Positions 46,014 to 56,945 of a stretch of DNA of 64,000 nucleotides are shown here, one piece after another. Numbering within the stretch: position 1 is the first letter of the stretch; each line of letters opens with the position of its first letter. A program made the position numbers and the translations under genes. Under the pieces are notes generated by a model that searched no databases, had not been told where the DNA came from, and was given only the letters and a program-made list of their open reading frames with translations. Source of the DNA: Plantago major. Lineage: Eukaryota; Streptophyta; Magnoliopsida; Lamiales; Plantaginaceae. The stretch covers positions 86,739,050-86,803,049 of the forward strand of contig CM048843.1 of assembly GCA_026545765.1 (NCBI GenBank). Direction: 5' to 3'.

Positions 46014-46427
46014 AGCTCAATTGCAGGTTAGCGGATTGGATTGGGGAATTGGGAATTTTAGGGTTTATACGGAGAAAGATCTGGAAATCAACAAATTGGG
46101 GACGATTTTGCCTATTTGTGTTCGATTTTTACTCCCTTTTTTGGTTTCTAATTCGTCAGATTCAATTTAGAATTCACGTTAGGTTGTTATTAGTGTGGCA
46201 GGTGTTCTGAAAACTTACGTTTTTAGTTCGCATTAATTCATGTCGCGAAAATTTTCAATTCAAACCAAATAGGAGTTTGTCTCGGTTTGGGCTGGAATCC
46301 CCACTTGTAAAATGCAAACCAAACAAGAGGATTGGCCCAATACCCCATCCAATTACCCAATTCTCATAACGGGCCGAAACCCCTTATTCTTCTTGCCCAA
46401 ATACCCCTTTTCAAACCAAACACGCTC
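46014..46427. other. right non-coding end of the PIF/Harbinger element
   Basis: It holds the leader of the zf-GRF gene and the right subterminal repeats (GGAATCCCC, AATACCCC, CAAACCAAA) before the terminal inverted repeat. Confidence 0.6.
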
Positions 46428-46706
46428 TAAGTGGTTTAGTCTTTGAAGTTCAAGGATTCACCTAGTGAAGACTTGAACATTATTTTTGTACATTCACTCA
46501 ACTGTGTTAGTGGATATTTGCCTCAAACTCGGCTGGTATACTTACATACCAGCTTAAAGAAAAACAACTTTGAGTTATTTGCTTATTTTCGCTGTGTATT
46601 GTTTTTCTGTTTTATGTCACTGATACTTCAACTGTTATATCAACATTGGTATTAACAGTACAGTTTTCAGTATATTAGTACAAGTCCCGATCCTTATATT
46701 CTTTCA

Positions 46707-47565
46707 ACACTTACATAAAATCAACTAACTTATCAGCTATCAGGTAGCTTATTAGCTAGTTATGCTAAATAGAGGCTATGAGTTGACGTAGGGGATAACT
46801 ATTATGAGTCATCGCTTGTTAGTGTGACTTATTTTAATAGATATTAATTAAAGTTGTAATTTTCTTTTAGCATTAAATTTATTTTTGAATTAACAACCTT
46901 CCATAACTTCTGCAACAACAACTACAAATAGCAGTTAATCAAAACTAGAGTTTCTAAAAGGTTCGAGTGGTTGAACCAGTTCAAAACTGTATACATAGTC
47001 TCATTGAGTGTTTTCAAACCATATAGCACATGGGCATGCACACTCATATTTGAACACCCAAAATATGATAGTATCTTATAAACTAGACGTATAATATACC
47101 GATTCGAATCACTTACAAACATATTCGTTTTCTTAATTACTCAACACTACATACCCCTTAATACATTTTTTTTCTTTCAATTTTTTCCCCAACACCAATT
47201 CCCCACCAACTATCTACTCTAGAAGAAAATTGACCCATGACACAAATCATGAAAAAAATTAGATATTTAGATACTCCTTTTATTAAAGTTTATATGATAA
47301 GTATGGTCTTTGTTTATTAATCTCCAAAAATAGCACTCTCCTAAAACACTTTGATCCCAAAACCCTCATTGAAGCTGTCACTTTCTCCCTACTCACTCCC
47401 CATTACCACTCTCCTTATCTTCTCCACCTTTTTACCATTGGAGAGTAAAAAAGCACAAATTTTAATTCCAAAAAATCAAGAAACAGAGACCTGCAACCAA
47501 ACCTCTGTTCACTGTTCAGCTGCTTCTTCTGCTTCTTCTTCTTCTTCTTCTTCTTCCATATCCAA
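46707..47565. other. upstream region of the thaumatin-like gene
   Basis: Near 46720-46775 a fragment similar to the MITE at 52401-52697 is seen (CTTATCAGCTA, TTATGCTAAATAG). The final part is a leader with a (CTT)n pyrimidine run at about 47522-47556, just before the ATG. No other gene. Confidence 0.5.
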
Positions 47566-50500
47566 ATGCTGCACCGTCTTCTTCTCCTCTCTGCAACTTC
47601 CCTCTGTCTCTTCTCAGGTACTAATTGATTCCACTTTTCACTTTAACTCTCCTTTACTAGTTTAATACTTTGCTTTAATAGTTTAATTAATCCCTTTTCT
47701 TCATTTTTCACAGTTCTGGTAGAACCGACAACCTTCAAGCTAGTCAACAAGTGCCACCGCACCATATGGCCCGGAATACTCACCGGAGCAAACCGTCCAA
47801 TCCTCTACCCGACCGGCTTCACTCTCAGACCCGACAAATCAAGAACTTTACGCGTGCCCAGAGCTTGGTCGGGCCGAATTTGGGCCCGAACCCACTGCAC
47901 CACCTCCCCCTCCGGCCGCTTCTCCTGCCCCGCTGCCGATTGCGCCTCCGGTAATGTAAAAATTGAATCTTTACTTCAGTTGCAGATTATAGTATGACAC
48001 CCCCATTTTGCAAATTAGTTGTACCTTAAGCTGAATTTGTTGTACATTAGGTTAGATGAGTAGGAGTTTATTAGCAGGTTGGGTAGTAACTAGAATACTG
48101 AAGTGCAAATTGGCATCAGGTAGAGTCGAATGCGCCGGAGCAGGCGCAATACCACCTGCCACTCTGGCCGAGTTCACCCTCAACGGGGACCAAGGTCTCG
48201 ATTTCTATGATGTGAGCTTAGTTGACGGGTATAACATCCCGATGCTGATTATACCTAGAGGTGGTGTGGGCGCGTGTAGTGCAACTGGGTGTTTGGTTGA
48301 CTTGAATGGCGCCTGTCCTAGGGAGCTCATGGTGGTGCGTGGGAATGGGAGTAGGGAGGGTGTGGCGTGTAGGAGCGCGTGTGAGGCGTTTGGGGAGCCG
48401 GCGTATTGTTGTAGTGAGGGGTATAATACGCCTGAGACGTGTGGACCTTCGGTTTATTCGCAGTTTTTTAAGCATGCTTGTCCGAGGTCGTATAGCTATG
48501 CCTATGATGATGGGACGAGTACGTTTACGTGTAATGGGGCGGATTATATCATCATATTTTGTCCCTTGCCTTATACCAGGTGAATTTTCTGTTAATGTCT
48601 CTCGTATTGCATCTTGCTGTTTATATTCTTTCTTATCGTGCTTGTAGTTCAGTTTGATTAATTATGCAGTCTTGATTGAAATGAAGGGATAGTAATGTAG
48701 GAAAGAAAAGAGTCTCATTGAATTTGAAATGAAGTGGGAATAAAATGGTCATTGTGTTTCTCGTTCTCCAGTAGGTACAGTTTCTATTTCTTGGCATTAT
48801 TGTGAGCTTAAAAGTTTGTAGGTAAGCAATGTGAAGAGGTAAAATGAGTATGGGATGTGTGACCAAAATATTGCAATGGTGACTATTTTAACTAAGAGAA
48901 TTTCATAGCCCCTGCAATCAACTGGAGTAGAAGCTTAAATAAATTACCCCGTGTGATAATCACTAGTCGTCATCTGTGGAATAATGTTGCGTAGACTTCA
49001 GTTTGCGGACATGCAGATTTACTTATAGTTCTGTCCTACTTGAAATGTGAGACACTGGAGTATCCACTTATTGTTCGATTTAAGGAGTCGTCTTGTGAAC
49101 ATGTGATTGGAATGTAGGCATAGTAATAATGCATCTTGTTTATTGATAATTTGAAGCTAATTTGTAGTACAATCTTGATTGGAATGTATAGGGAAGAAAC
49201 GAATTTCATTGATTCCGAAATGAAATGGAAACTGCATGGTAACTGTATTTCTTGTATTCAAATTGGAAAGTCTTTGAGTTTCTTGGTGGCAAAATCATCT
49301 CTAGTTGTTATTGCAATTGGCACCTGTATCTATAGGGCAAGTTTATCTATAAAGACACTCTGACACTGCATAGACTTTCAGTTTTATTCTTGAGCAACAC
49401 AAAAAATCCAGACCCACCAAGTCTACCTTGTTTAGTTGTTATCTTCATAGTTATGACAATCCTGGCTGATGTAGTGTGATTTTTTTTTGGGGGTGGGGGG
49501 ATTATGTTAAAGATTTCAATTGAATTTATTAGTGCAATGCCAGCTTCTGCAACTTTAGATTTTCTCGTTTTATGTGAATTATTAGGAATTTAATAGCTGT
49601 CTTCTGTCATGCCAATATTGGCAACAAAGATGATCTGAACCTTGTTCGGTTGTTCCACTATGATATACTCCTGCTAAATAATATGGTGAAAAAAAAAGAA
49701 GGAAAATGTGATTGCAATTGCAGTGGTTACACTATTTTGGACCCTGGAAGGATCTATTCAGTTAGCTCGGAGATTTCTTACTCCCTACTGACTAATGAAA
49801 GTAGATGCTTAAAAGTATACCCTGCTTAGTCATCTCTACTAAATTTTGCATAGGTACCTGAATCTGTAGAGCAAGTTCTTTTTTGAAGACATTGCATAGA
49901 CTTCAGTTTGAGGCTTCAGCAAAACACACAGCTGCTTGAGTTCTTATAGTTCATACTGTCCTACTTGAAACTTGATCAACATAGAATTCAATCTGGTGCG
50001 ATTTAAGAAATTGGTCTAGTGAACATGTCACCTCAACTGAATGAATAAGAACAAGGCAGTTTCAATCTAACGAGTTATAAAGCAAATATTAGGCTCATTT
50101 ATTTTTCATATTTTCTAGCTTGTTGACAAATCTTCTATGATACAAGTTTGTGGCATAGTTGTGATGTTACCCTTTTGAATTATTCATTTGAAACTGACCC
50201 TTGTAGTTGTGTAGATGGTTTGTGGTATTCTTCGTGTAAACGCTTTATCTTCTTTTATTCTTTTTTCTTTTATACTCTGCTATCATATTGCACTCCTGTT
50301 TTTTTCTTTTCCCTTTAGATTTAGATTAAGGTATTACAGCATGCTATAACCAAATACTGTGCTCGTTTTCTGATCTACAGTTTGCATATGTAGAAATAAT
50401 CACCGACATCATGGTGAACTCATAATCTGTTTAATTGCACACCGTTTTTTTTTTCTTTCAAGTTTGGAGTTTTTTGGTTTTAACCTAATTGCAGCTGCTG

Positions 50501-50936
50501 TGATAATTTTAACTAGCGACAAGATGAGAATCACTTACGACTGAAACATGGAGACAGCATCGTTTTAAATTTATATATAGCGTCAATGGGGAAACCGTGT
50601 AATTTGTTGTTTTATATCATATCACTATCTTAGATTCTGGATGCTGTGTGTGATCCACTTTGAGCTATAACTTTTGTGTGGCACTGGCACGTTTTGGACC
50701 TTCTGGCTGTAGTCATATGAGTTACTATCATCTTTAACGCAGAAAGACATCCACCATTTTGTCATTGTAATATTTTTATATATAGTATTTAATCTGGAAG
50801 AGCTGACCTTGTTTGCATACACAGTCAAAAATTTCTGGAAACTCGCAATGATACAGCAGATTTACCATTGGTGAACAAAACCATGATGCATATCGGGAGG
50901 CATCACGTAAGGCTAGTATCATCAGGTTCGTCTTAA
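47566..50936 (+). CDS. thaumatin-like protein, long form
   Basis: Four exons: 47566-47617, 47714-47950, 48120-48579 and 50825-50936, 286 residues. A signal peptide (MLHRLLLLSATSLCLFS) is followed by the thaumatin fold: TFKLVNKCHRTIWPGIL, GRVECAGAGAIPPATLAEFTL, DFYDVSLVDGYNIPMLI, GACPREL, CCSEGYNTPETCGPS and SYSYAYDDGTSTFTC. All 16 family cysteines are present, as are the acidic-cleft residues (E in AEFTL, D in DFYDVSLVDG). If exon 3 is read on, a stop comes at 48581. A donor (CAG|GTGAAT) and exon 4 add SQKFLETRNDTADLP, LVNKTMMHIG and a short tail, as in long plant thaumatin-like proteins with a C-terminal extension. These PR-5 family proteins are secreted; some bind beta-glucan or act in defence. 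Confidence 0.88.
48660..50040 (+). repeat. diverged direct repeats in intron 3 of the thaumatin-like gene
   Basis: Blocks recur two or three times: ATAGACTTCAGTTTG-like at about 48990, 49366 and 49888; GTCCTACTTGAAA at about 49035 and 49960; TCTTGATTG.AATG at about 48672 and 49171; AGTGAACATGT-like at 49097 and 50018. Together they show a 400-500-bp unit copied and worn, which explains much of the intron's 2.2 kb. Confidence 0.6.
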
Positions 50937-52400
50937 ATGCACATTTTTGGATCTTTGGCTTTACATCATTTTATGGATACTTGCAAGTTGCAACTCAAAT
51001 TGATACCTTGTGCGCATGGAAGTTTCACACCTACTTCGCCTTAGGGGGTGTAAGTTTAGTTTCTTAACGTATGTGAGCTTTGTGTACCTGTAGGAAGGTA
51101 AATCTTAGGCTGTAGTTTGGTTGGGTAACGGACATACATGTAAATGTTCCTCTATATTATTGGTGAAATTTCAGAAATTTTGCTTGGTTGAACCTTTTCA
51201 GGCTGATTATTACACCATTTACGGATTACTGAATTCAAAGACTCAGCACTTATGCAATGATATATTAGCAGTCACTGCACCATGGATCTGACATTTAACA
51301 TCTACACTTCATGGGTGGCATATGGCTAGAGCATTACCGTTGCTGGTAGAGCGCGGCAGCTGCTGATGGATATAATATATCTTTCTGCATTCCTCGTGAT
51401 TTTTAGATACACTGGTAAATCAAGTGCTTGTACATGGTTAGATTGAGGCAATACGTCTAAATGTGCTTTCTTTAAGGTGACTCGAAACAGTTACGATAAA
51501 AGATGTTACTGTCGTTTTTAGCTACTTCTTGTCGAACGAGGCATTCTTTTCTAACCGGTGATTCTCTATCGACTCTGATCGGGACGTGGGACTTCTTACT
51601 TACGTACTCAACTTTGCTGGAATGAGTTAGGTTGTGTTATTTGTTTAATTTCTGCGGTACTAACTGCCTTTTGTGAGGGCGGATCCCTTTTCAAAGGGAC
51701 GTATTGATATTTTAAAGTAAAACTACAATGATTTAAACAAAATTAGTACTAATGTTTTATTAGTGAACATTCGGTAGATGGTAGATTCGTGAACTTCCTG
51801 TTTTCGTCATATGGGCCTCTTCGACTTCTCTGTCTTGTCGTTTAATTAATGTTGTTTTCTATAATTAACTATTTTAAACATGGAGATTGATTATTAACTA
51901 TTACTCCAATCCATCCCAAAATGATGTAGATTTGATTTTTAGTCGGATTTTGATAAAAAATTACTCTTAAATTATAAGGGAGTTTTTTTGACAAATAAAA
52001 TTATCAAGAAAAATTTTCAGGAAGTATACTTCTTAAGGTTATATTATAAAATATTTGTCCTTTTAAATTATTTATTTTATTTTTACGTTTTTCGTACCTG
52101 CACAGTCATAAATTACATTGCTAAATACTTATAGCTAGTATACATCTATGATTTCATCTTGTATGCATGTCGAATTTATAAGATGTACATTATTTTTCAT
52201 TTAAAATATATATTTGAAATATACTATTAAGTATTCTTAAATACTTGGTATACCATATTCCTTCAATATAAGTGTTTGTCATGTTCATATAGATTACACT
52301 AGTCTAATGTGGTTTTTCCTATTTGTATAGGAAAATCGGCCTTTTAATAGACGTATGGAAGTGTCTTGATTTTTTCCATCTATTTATATGAATCTATAAA
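50937..52400. other. 3' flank of the thaumatin-like gene
   Basis: No further gene. Positions 51440-51668 reappear at 53990-54235. Around 51905 TACTCCAATCCATCCCAAAA looks like one end of a Stowaway-type element. Confidence 0.5.
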
Positions 52401-52697
52401 GGCTCCGTTTAGCAAAACTAGTTGATAAGCTAGCTGGTAGATGATAATGTGGCTGATAGTTGATTGGGTAGCTGATAAACTAGTTGTTTTTTATAAAATT
52501 ATTTAGTAAATCAATTAGTTGATAAGTTGGCTGATTTGCTAAATATGTTAGGTAAAAATAAGTTAGCTAGCTTATTTTTTTTGATAAGCTTTCTGAACAA
52601 GCTTATCAGCTACCAGGTATACGTACACGTAACAAACTTATTACGAAAATAAGCTTATCGAGCTGATAAACTAACTGATAAGCTTGTGCTAAACACG
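52401..52697. mobile_element. MITE with TTTAGCA-type ends
   Basis: Starts GGCTCCGTTTAGCAAAACTA and ends GCTTGTGCTAAACACG, imperfect inverted ends, with many GATAAGCT/AGCTTATC repeats inside. No coding capacity. Superfamily unsure (hAT-like by ends), no clear target duplication. Confidence 0.55.
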
Positions 52698-52704
52698 TAA
52701 CAAG

Positions 52705-53983
52705 AAGAATTCTGATAAAATTATGTTTGACTACTGGTGAGAAGATCTCATTATAATCAACTCTTTCTTTCTGTGAGAATCCTTTAGCCACCAGTCTTGC
52801 CTTGAATCTAATGCTCTCTTTACCTGTATCAATCTTCTTCTTCTTAAAGATCCATTTACATCCAATTAATCTCTTGCCCTTAGGTATATTCACTACCTCC
52901 CAGGTATCATTATTTTCAAGAGAGTGAATTTCCTCTTTAATAGTAGTGATCCACATGTGCTTTTCTTTACAGTTGATAGCTTGATGATAGGTTTCAGGCT
53001 CATAGCAGTTCATCTCCTCTATTGTTAATGCAAAATATACCATATCACCATGAGTATTTGCAGGTATTCTTTGCTTGGGAACTCTATCTCTTGTCAGTTG
53101 ATAGTTTGCCACTTCTTCAGGATTAGCTGTTGTTGTAGCATCTCTTCTTCTAGGCACAACTCTCCTATTGACAGGTGGACTTGGAATGGGATCTCTCATC
53201 CTGGCTCATCAACTGCATCATCATTTAAATTTGCAGGTACATTAGATTCAATGTGCTCCACCTGAATTGGAATATTATCTCCTCTCAGAAAAACATCAGA
53301 GTTGCTTGGATGATAGGAGTCTCTATTGCTTACATCTAGCAATGGCATATGACATCTTCTCTAAATGTGATATCTCTTGAAATTATACACTTTTGCTTTC
53401 CCTCTTCATAGCACCAGACCTTGTAGCCTTTAACACCACTTGGATAACACAAAAAAAAATACACTTTAGTGCTCTTGGTGCTAATTTATCCTGTCTTACA
53501 TGAACAAAAGCCAAGCAACCAAATGGTCTTAAGCCAACCGATACAATCGAACAAGCAAAGCAAACAATCGATCAAACAATAACACGAGAATTTACGTGGT
53601 TCGGCTATGAATTAACCTACATCCACGGAGGAACAACTGATTCGTATTCACACAAGGTTTCAAGGTTACATGAATGATCAACAATGACAAATAACTCCTT
53701 AACTCTCCCTTTCTCTCTCGATTACAACAAGAATCAAGTTTACAGATGAAAAATATGAATGAATGATGATAGAAAACTGTTATTAGCAGCCTTATATACT
53801 CAGTAGTAGCTTAAGATTGACGCCAAGAGCTAGCTGGCTCTGTTTCCTCTCCAAGCTACAGTAATAACCGCCAAAATCATCTCAACCATTCATTTCTCCA
53901 GATCAAGTCTCATTCATTAGATTAGTTGACCATGATTGACCTGACTTAAAAAAACTACTCAATTTCATGCTATAACTCAACAT
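52705..53983 (-). mobile_element. copia relic, minus strand
   Basis: Reading down from 53983, TGTTGAGTTATAGC begins an LTR-like stretch with a TATA box (TATATAAGG, near 53795) and a GCCGAACCACGTAAATTC block (about 53595). Below 53534 follow integrase C-terminal motifs (PFGCLAFVH, QKCIISRDITF) and the start of reverse transcriptase (ETYHQAINCKEKHMW, NDTWEVVNIPKGKRLIGCKW, VDYNEIFSPVVK). It is a fossil, well worn and broken several times. Confidence 0.7.
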
Positions 53984-54235
53984 CAGGGTTATATTGAGGC
54001 AATATGTCTGAATATGTTTTCTTTAAGGTGACCTGAAACAGTTTGGATACTTTCTTTAAGGCGAGTTGAAACAGTTTTGGATAAACGCTGTCACTGTCGT
54101 CTGATCACTACTTGAGGCATTCTCTTCTAACTGGTGATTCTGTCGACTCTCAGTATGTGGGACTTCTTACTAACGTACTCGACTTTGTTGGAATGACTTT
54201 AGGTCGTCGTTCTTTGTTTAAATTCTGCATGCCTT

Positions 54236-54699
54236 TCGTGCTTCTGTATAGAAAATGCGGTTCGAACTGGTGCAATTCTGGAAAAACAGAAGCACTGAGC
54301 AAAAGAAACGAGCATGTTGCATATATACAACTTAAGCTGGTTAAGTGTAAGCTGCAGAATGTTACTCACTGAGGTGAATCAAAATAGTAGTAAGAAAGAA
54401 TGAGCAAGTCTTTGATTATAATGATGGGATCTATACCGATGTTAACAAGCTAGATGATAAAATAAACATTCAAGTCTAGACTATTACATGGTTACAAGCG
54501 TACAGTATCATCTCGATTCAAGAAACTTTCTATGAGTTTTATATCCCGGCCAGGCTACGGTAAAAGCTATTTCAACATTGAATTTTTGAAGTTAAACATA
54601 TGATAATGTTTGTACTTAAATGTTGAATTGGTCACTCTTAATTAATACGATCTATCACAAAAGTTTATATAGAGAGTTTAAGGTAAGATAGAAGTTGTA
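54236..54699. other. spacer
   Basis: No gene or repeat recognised. Confidence 0.45.
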
Positions 54700-55553
54700 A
54701 GTGTGACTACTGGGGGTGTTTTGTTAACATCCACAGTATTTGTACTAGTGTTTTAAGAACACTGTGGTTTCAGTGTTCTCGTCACATTGGTTAATTAGTC
54801 ACACTTCGATATATATATATATATATTTATTATAATTTTTACCTTTATTCTAACTCTATTATTGTTCCACAGTTTTAGTTGGATTCTGTGTGCAGATATT
54901 TTAGGATACAAGATCTTATGGAATCTAGGAGATTTGAGAAAATCAAGGAGTGTGTATTCCTGTGTGCCAAGGAAGGAAGGAGAATCCGACTAGGATTCTA
55001 CTTACAAGGTTATAACAAGAATCAATGTAGGACTCTACTGGAGATCTGGAGCGGCTTTCTAGCCTATATATACATGAGTCGACATTGAAGATATATACAC
55101 GAAGGAAGCTTATTATTCGCTGAAGAATATTTACATAGATTCGTGTATTGTCTGAGGTTTTTCGAGTTGTATCTATCTAGTGTTCTCTATAGGTTAGAGA
55201 TTGTTAGGTAGATTGGTAGAGGTAGCTCTTTACGTCTACTTGGTTGTTTTGCATCTAGAGATATTCGTAAGAATAAATCTAGACTAGTTTTGTATTCATT
55301 AACGTCATTGATTAGTGGATATTTTCGCCTTGAGGCTCGGTGGATTATAGAAATATAATTTGCTAGAAACTTATATCTTGGCTTGTTTATTTCCGTTGTT
55401 TTGTTTAGTGTCAAGTATAAGTTTGTGTTTGGCTACCGAAGAGCAGTGTCTTCTGAACATTGGTTCAAGCTACAACATAACAGGTGTTCTATAAACACTG
55501 GACTTCCTGGTAGTTTTAGTTTAGTGTCAAATCTGGGTCCTTAAAACTTTTCA
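54700..55553 (+). repeat. 5' LTR of the third copia relic (left edge approximate)
   Basis: The right edge is CTTTTCA at 55553, directly before the primer site. The left edge, near TGTGACTACTGG at about 54700, is approximate because no second LTR is in view. An (AT)n run lies at 54811-54828. Confidence 0.55.
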
Positions 55554-55572
55554 TTTGGCATCAAGAGCTAGG
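55554..55572 (+). other. primer binding site of the third copia relic
   Basis: TTTGGCATCAAGAGCTAGG resembles the initiator methionine tRNA primer site TGGTATCAGAGC of plant copia elements. Confidence 0.6.
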
Positions 55573-55610
55573 CACCAAATCAATTGGTGTTTGGATTTGA
55601 TACTAAAGAG

Positions 55611-56945
55611 ATGGATTTTGCTAACCCCAATTCCAACAGGTTACCTATCTTGGATGGTCCGAACTACCGCTACTGGAGCATACGCATGAAAACGTACATC
55701 AAGTCCATCGATGTTCGTGCTTGGAGGTGTATCACTGAAGGCTACCGTGTTCCCATGCTGGAGCCGGATAAAGATGGTGATGTCCTTCCCAAACCAGAAT
55801 CGACATATACTCCAGGAGAGTTAAATGATGCTACTTTTCATGAAAAAGCTCTTAATAGTATATTTGCTCATGTTAATCATCACATGTTTAAGTTGATTCA
55901 ATCTTGCACTTCTGCTAAATCTGCGTGGGAAATTCTTCAAACACATTGTGAGGGTGATGCTAGTGTCAAACTTTCTAGATCTCAATTACTCAGTAGTAAA
56001 TTTGAGAATTTAAGAATGACTGATGATGAAAGCATAACTGAGTATTTTGAAAAACTGATGGATATTGCTAATGAGAGTCAAATACTTGGTGATCCTTATT
56101 CTAACAAGCAAATGGTTTTTAAGGCTCTTAGAACTCTTTCTGAGCGTTATGAGATGAAAAGAATTGCTATTGAAACTGCTAACAATTTGTCAACTATGGA
56201 CTTGCAAACTTTGATGAACATACTTTTGAATTATGAGATCTCAATGACTGATCCACCACCTAGTGTTGATAGGAACAAAAGTGTTGCTCTTCAAACAAAA
56301 GCTGCTGATGTATCTCATGATGATTTTGATGAAGAAACTATTGATAATGAGCTTCTTAATGCTATTGTTAAATGTTTTAAGAAAAACAGTCTTAAGGACA
56401 AATTCAAAGCAGGTTCAAGTAGTAATTCTTCTAAATCTGTTGATAAACCAGCTTATAAGAAACCATCTGCTGAAGAAGCTAACCAACTAAAGAAAAAGAA
56501 GTGTTTTGCATGTGAAGGTTATGGTCACTTTGCAAATGAATGTGCTAATACCCTTCGTAACAAGGGAGGTGCTTATTGGGTATGTATAAGTGAAGATAAT
56601 GCAGGTTCTGAAGATGATGAAGATGCTCCACAAGAGGATAACATTCAGACTTCAGCCCTACGTTCTTCAGTCCTTCTGGATGAAGACTATGATGCATGGT
56701 GTGTTGAGAACATTGAAGATGCTCATGAAGTTTTCTTTGCAGATTTTCCAGATTCTGTGTGTTTTGAGAACACTGATGAAGATATTTTTGATGAGGACAC
56801 TAACTTCGTATGCATGAGTAGTAGTATTGATCTTAATGGAGAAGTACAGGTTGAGGTAGAAACGTACAATGTTGTGGAAACACCCACTGATGGAGTACCC
56901 AGTGTGTCCAACACGAAGCGTACTCGAGTCCCGTTCAATCGATGA
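55611..56945 (+). pseudogene. copia gag with zinc knuckle
   Basis: Starting at the ATG 55611, the frame has the gag landmarks LPILDGPNYRYWSIRMKTYI, ALNSIFAHVNHHMFKLIQS, AKSAWEILQTHCEG, SKFENLRMTDDESITEYFEK and ALRTLSERYEMK. The zinc knuckle CFACEGYGHFANEC (CX2CX4HX4C) is at about 56502-56543, and an acidic tail follows. Gag packages the element RNA. It belongs to a broken element. Confidence 0.85.

Larger units (their letters stand above)
38261..46427 (+). mobile_element. PIF/Harbinger transposon with accessory genes
   Basis: The 8167-bp element is bounded by perfect 16-bp inverted repeats, GAGCGTGTTTGGTTTG and its complement, and by TAA on both sides (38258-38260 and 46428-46430), the 3-bp PIF/Harbinger duplication. 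It lies inside a copia LTR. Gene order is transposase (+), Myb/SANT protein (+), Myb/SANT-like protein (-), truncated Myb/SANT-like copy (+), zf-GRF membrane protein (-). The first two are the standard pair of the superfamily; the others are extra. Beyond the perfect 16 bp the ends share further motifs (GGGGTAT, CCAATACCCC) as subterminal repeats. Confidence 0.92.
35770..46706 (+). mobile_element. copia 3' end, entered by a hAT and a PIF/Harbinger element
   Basis: Only the 3' part of this LTR element is seen: a post-pol ORF relic (about 35838-36760), a spacer, a polypurine tract (AAGGGGGAGA, about 36982-36991) and an LTR starting TGAAAGTTCAC at 36993. The LTR is continuous only if two insertions are skipped, the hAT-like unit 37225-38022 and the PIF/Harbinger unit 38261-46427; it ends ATTCTTTCA at 46706. 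The TGAAAG and CTTTCA ends are inverted repeats. No 5' LTR, gag or pol was found. It is an old fossil with several breaks, older than both inserts. Confidence 0.8.
36993..46706 (+). repeat. copia 3' LTR split by two insertions
   Basis: LTR pieces are 36993-37224, 38023-38260 and 46428-46706, together about 745 bp. A TATA-like TATAAATATA lies near 38102. The joins are set by the target duplications of the two inserts. Confidence 0.75.
51440..54235. repeat. segmental direct repeat flanking a transposon cluster
   Basis: Copy A 51440-51668 and copy B 53990-54235 share ATTGAGGCAATA, TTTCTTTAAGGTGAC, GAAACAGTT, CTAAC.GGTGATTCT and GTGGGACTTCTTACT landmarks, by eye above 80 percent alike. Copy B has an extra internal 35-bp duplication. 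Everything between them is transposon-derived or spacer. Confidence 0.8.

Noticed and set aside
47351-47665. Plus-strand frame upstream of and across exon 1 of the thaumatin-like gene
   Set aside because: It is in another frame and consists mainly of the (CTT)n leader; the signal-peptide ATG at 47566 fits the family.
48306-48647. Arg/Val/Gly-rich frame within thaumatin-like exon 3
   Set aside because: Shadow of the conserved 16-cysteine frame.
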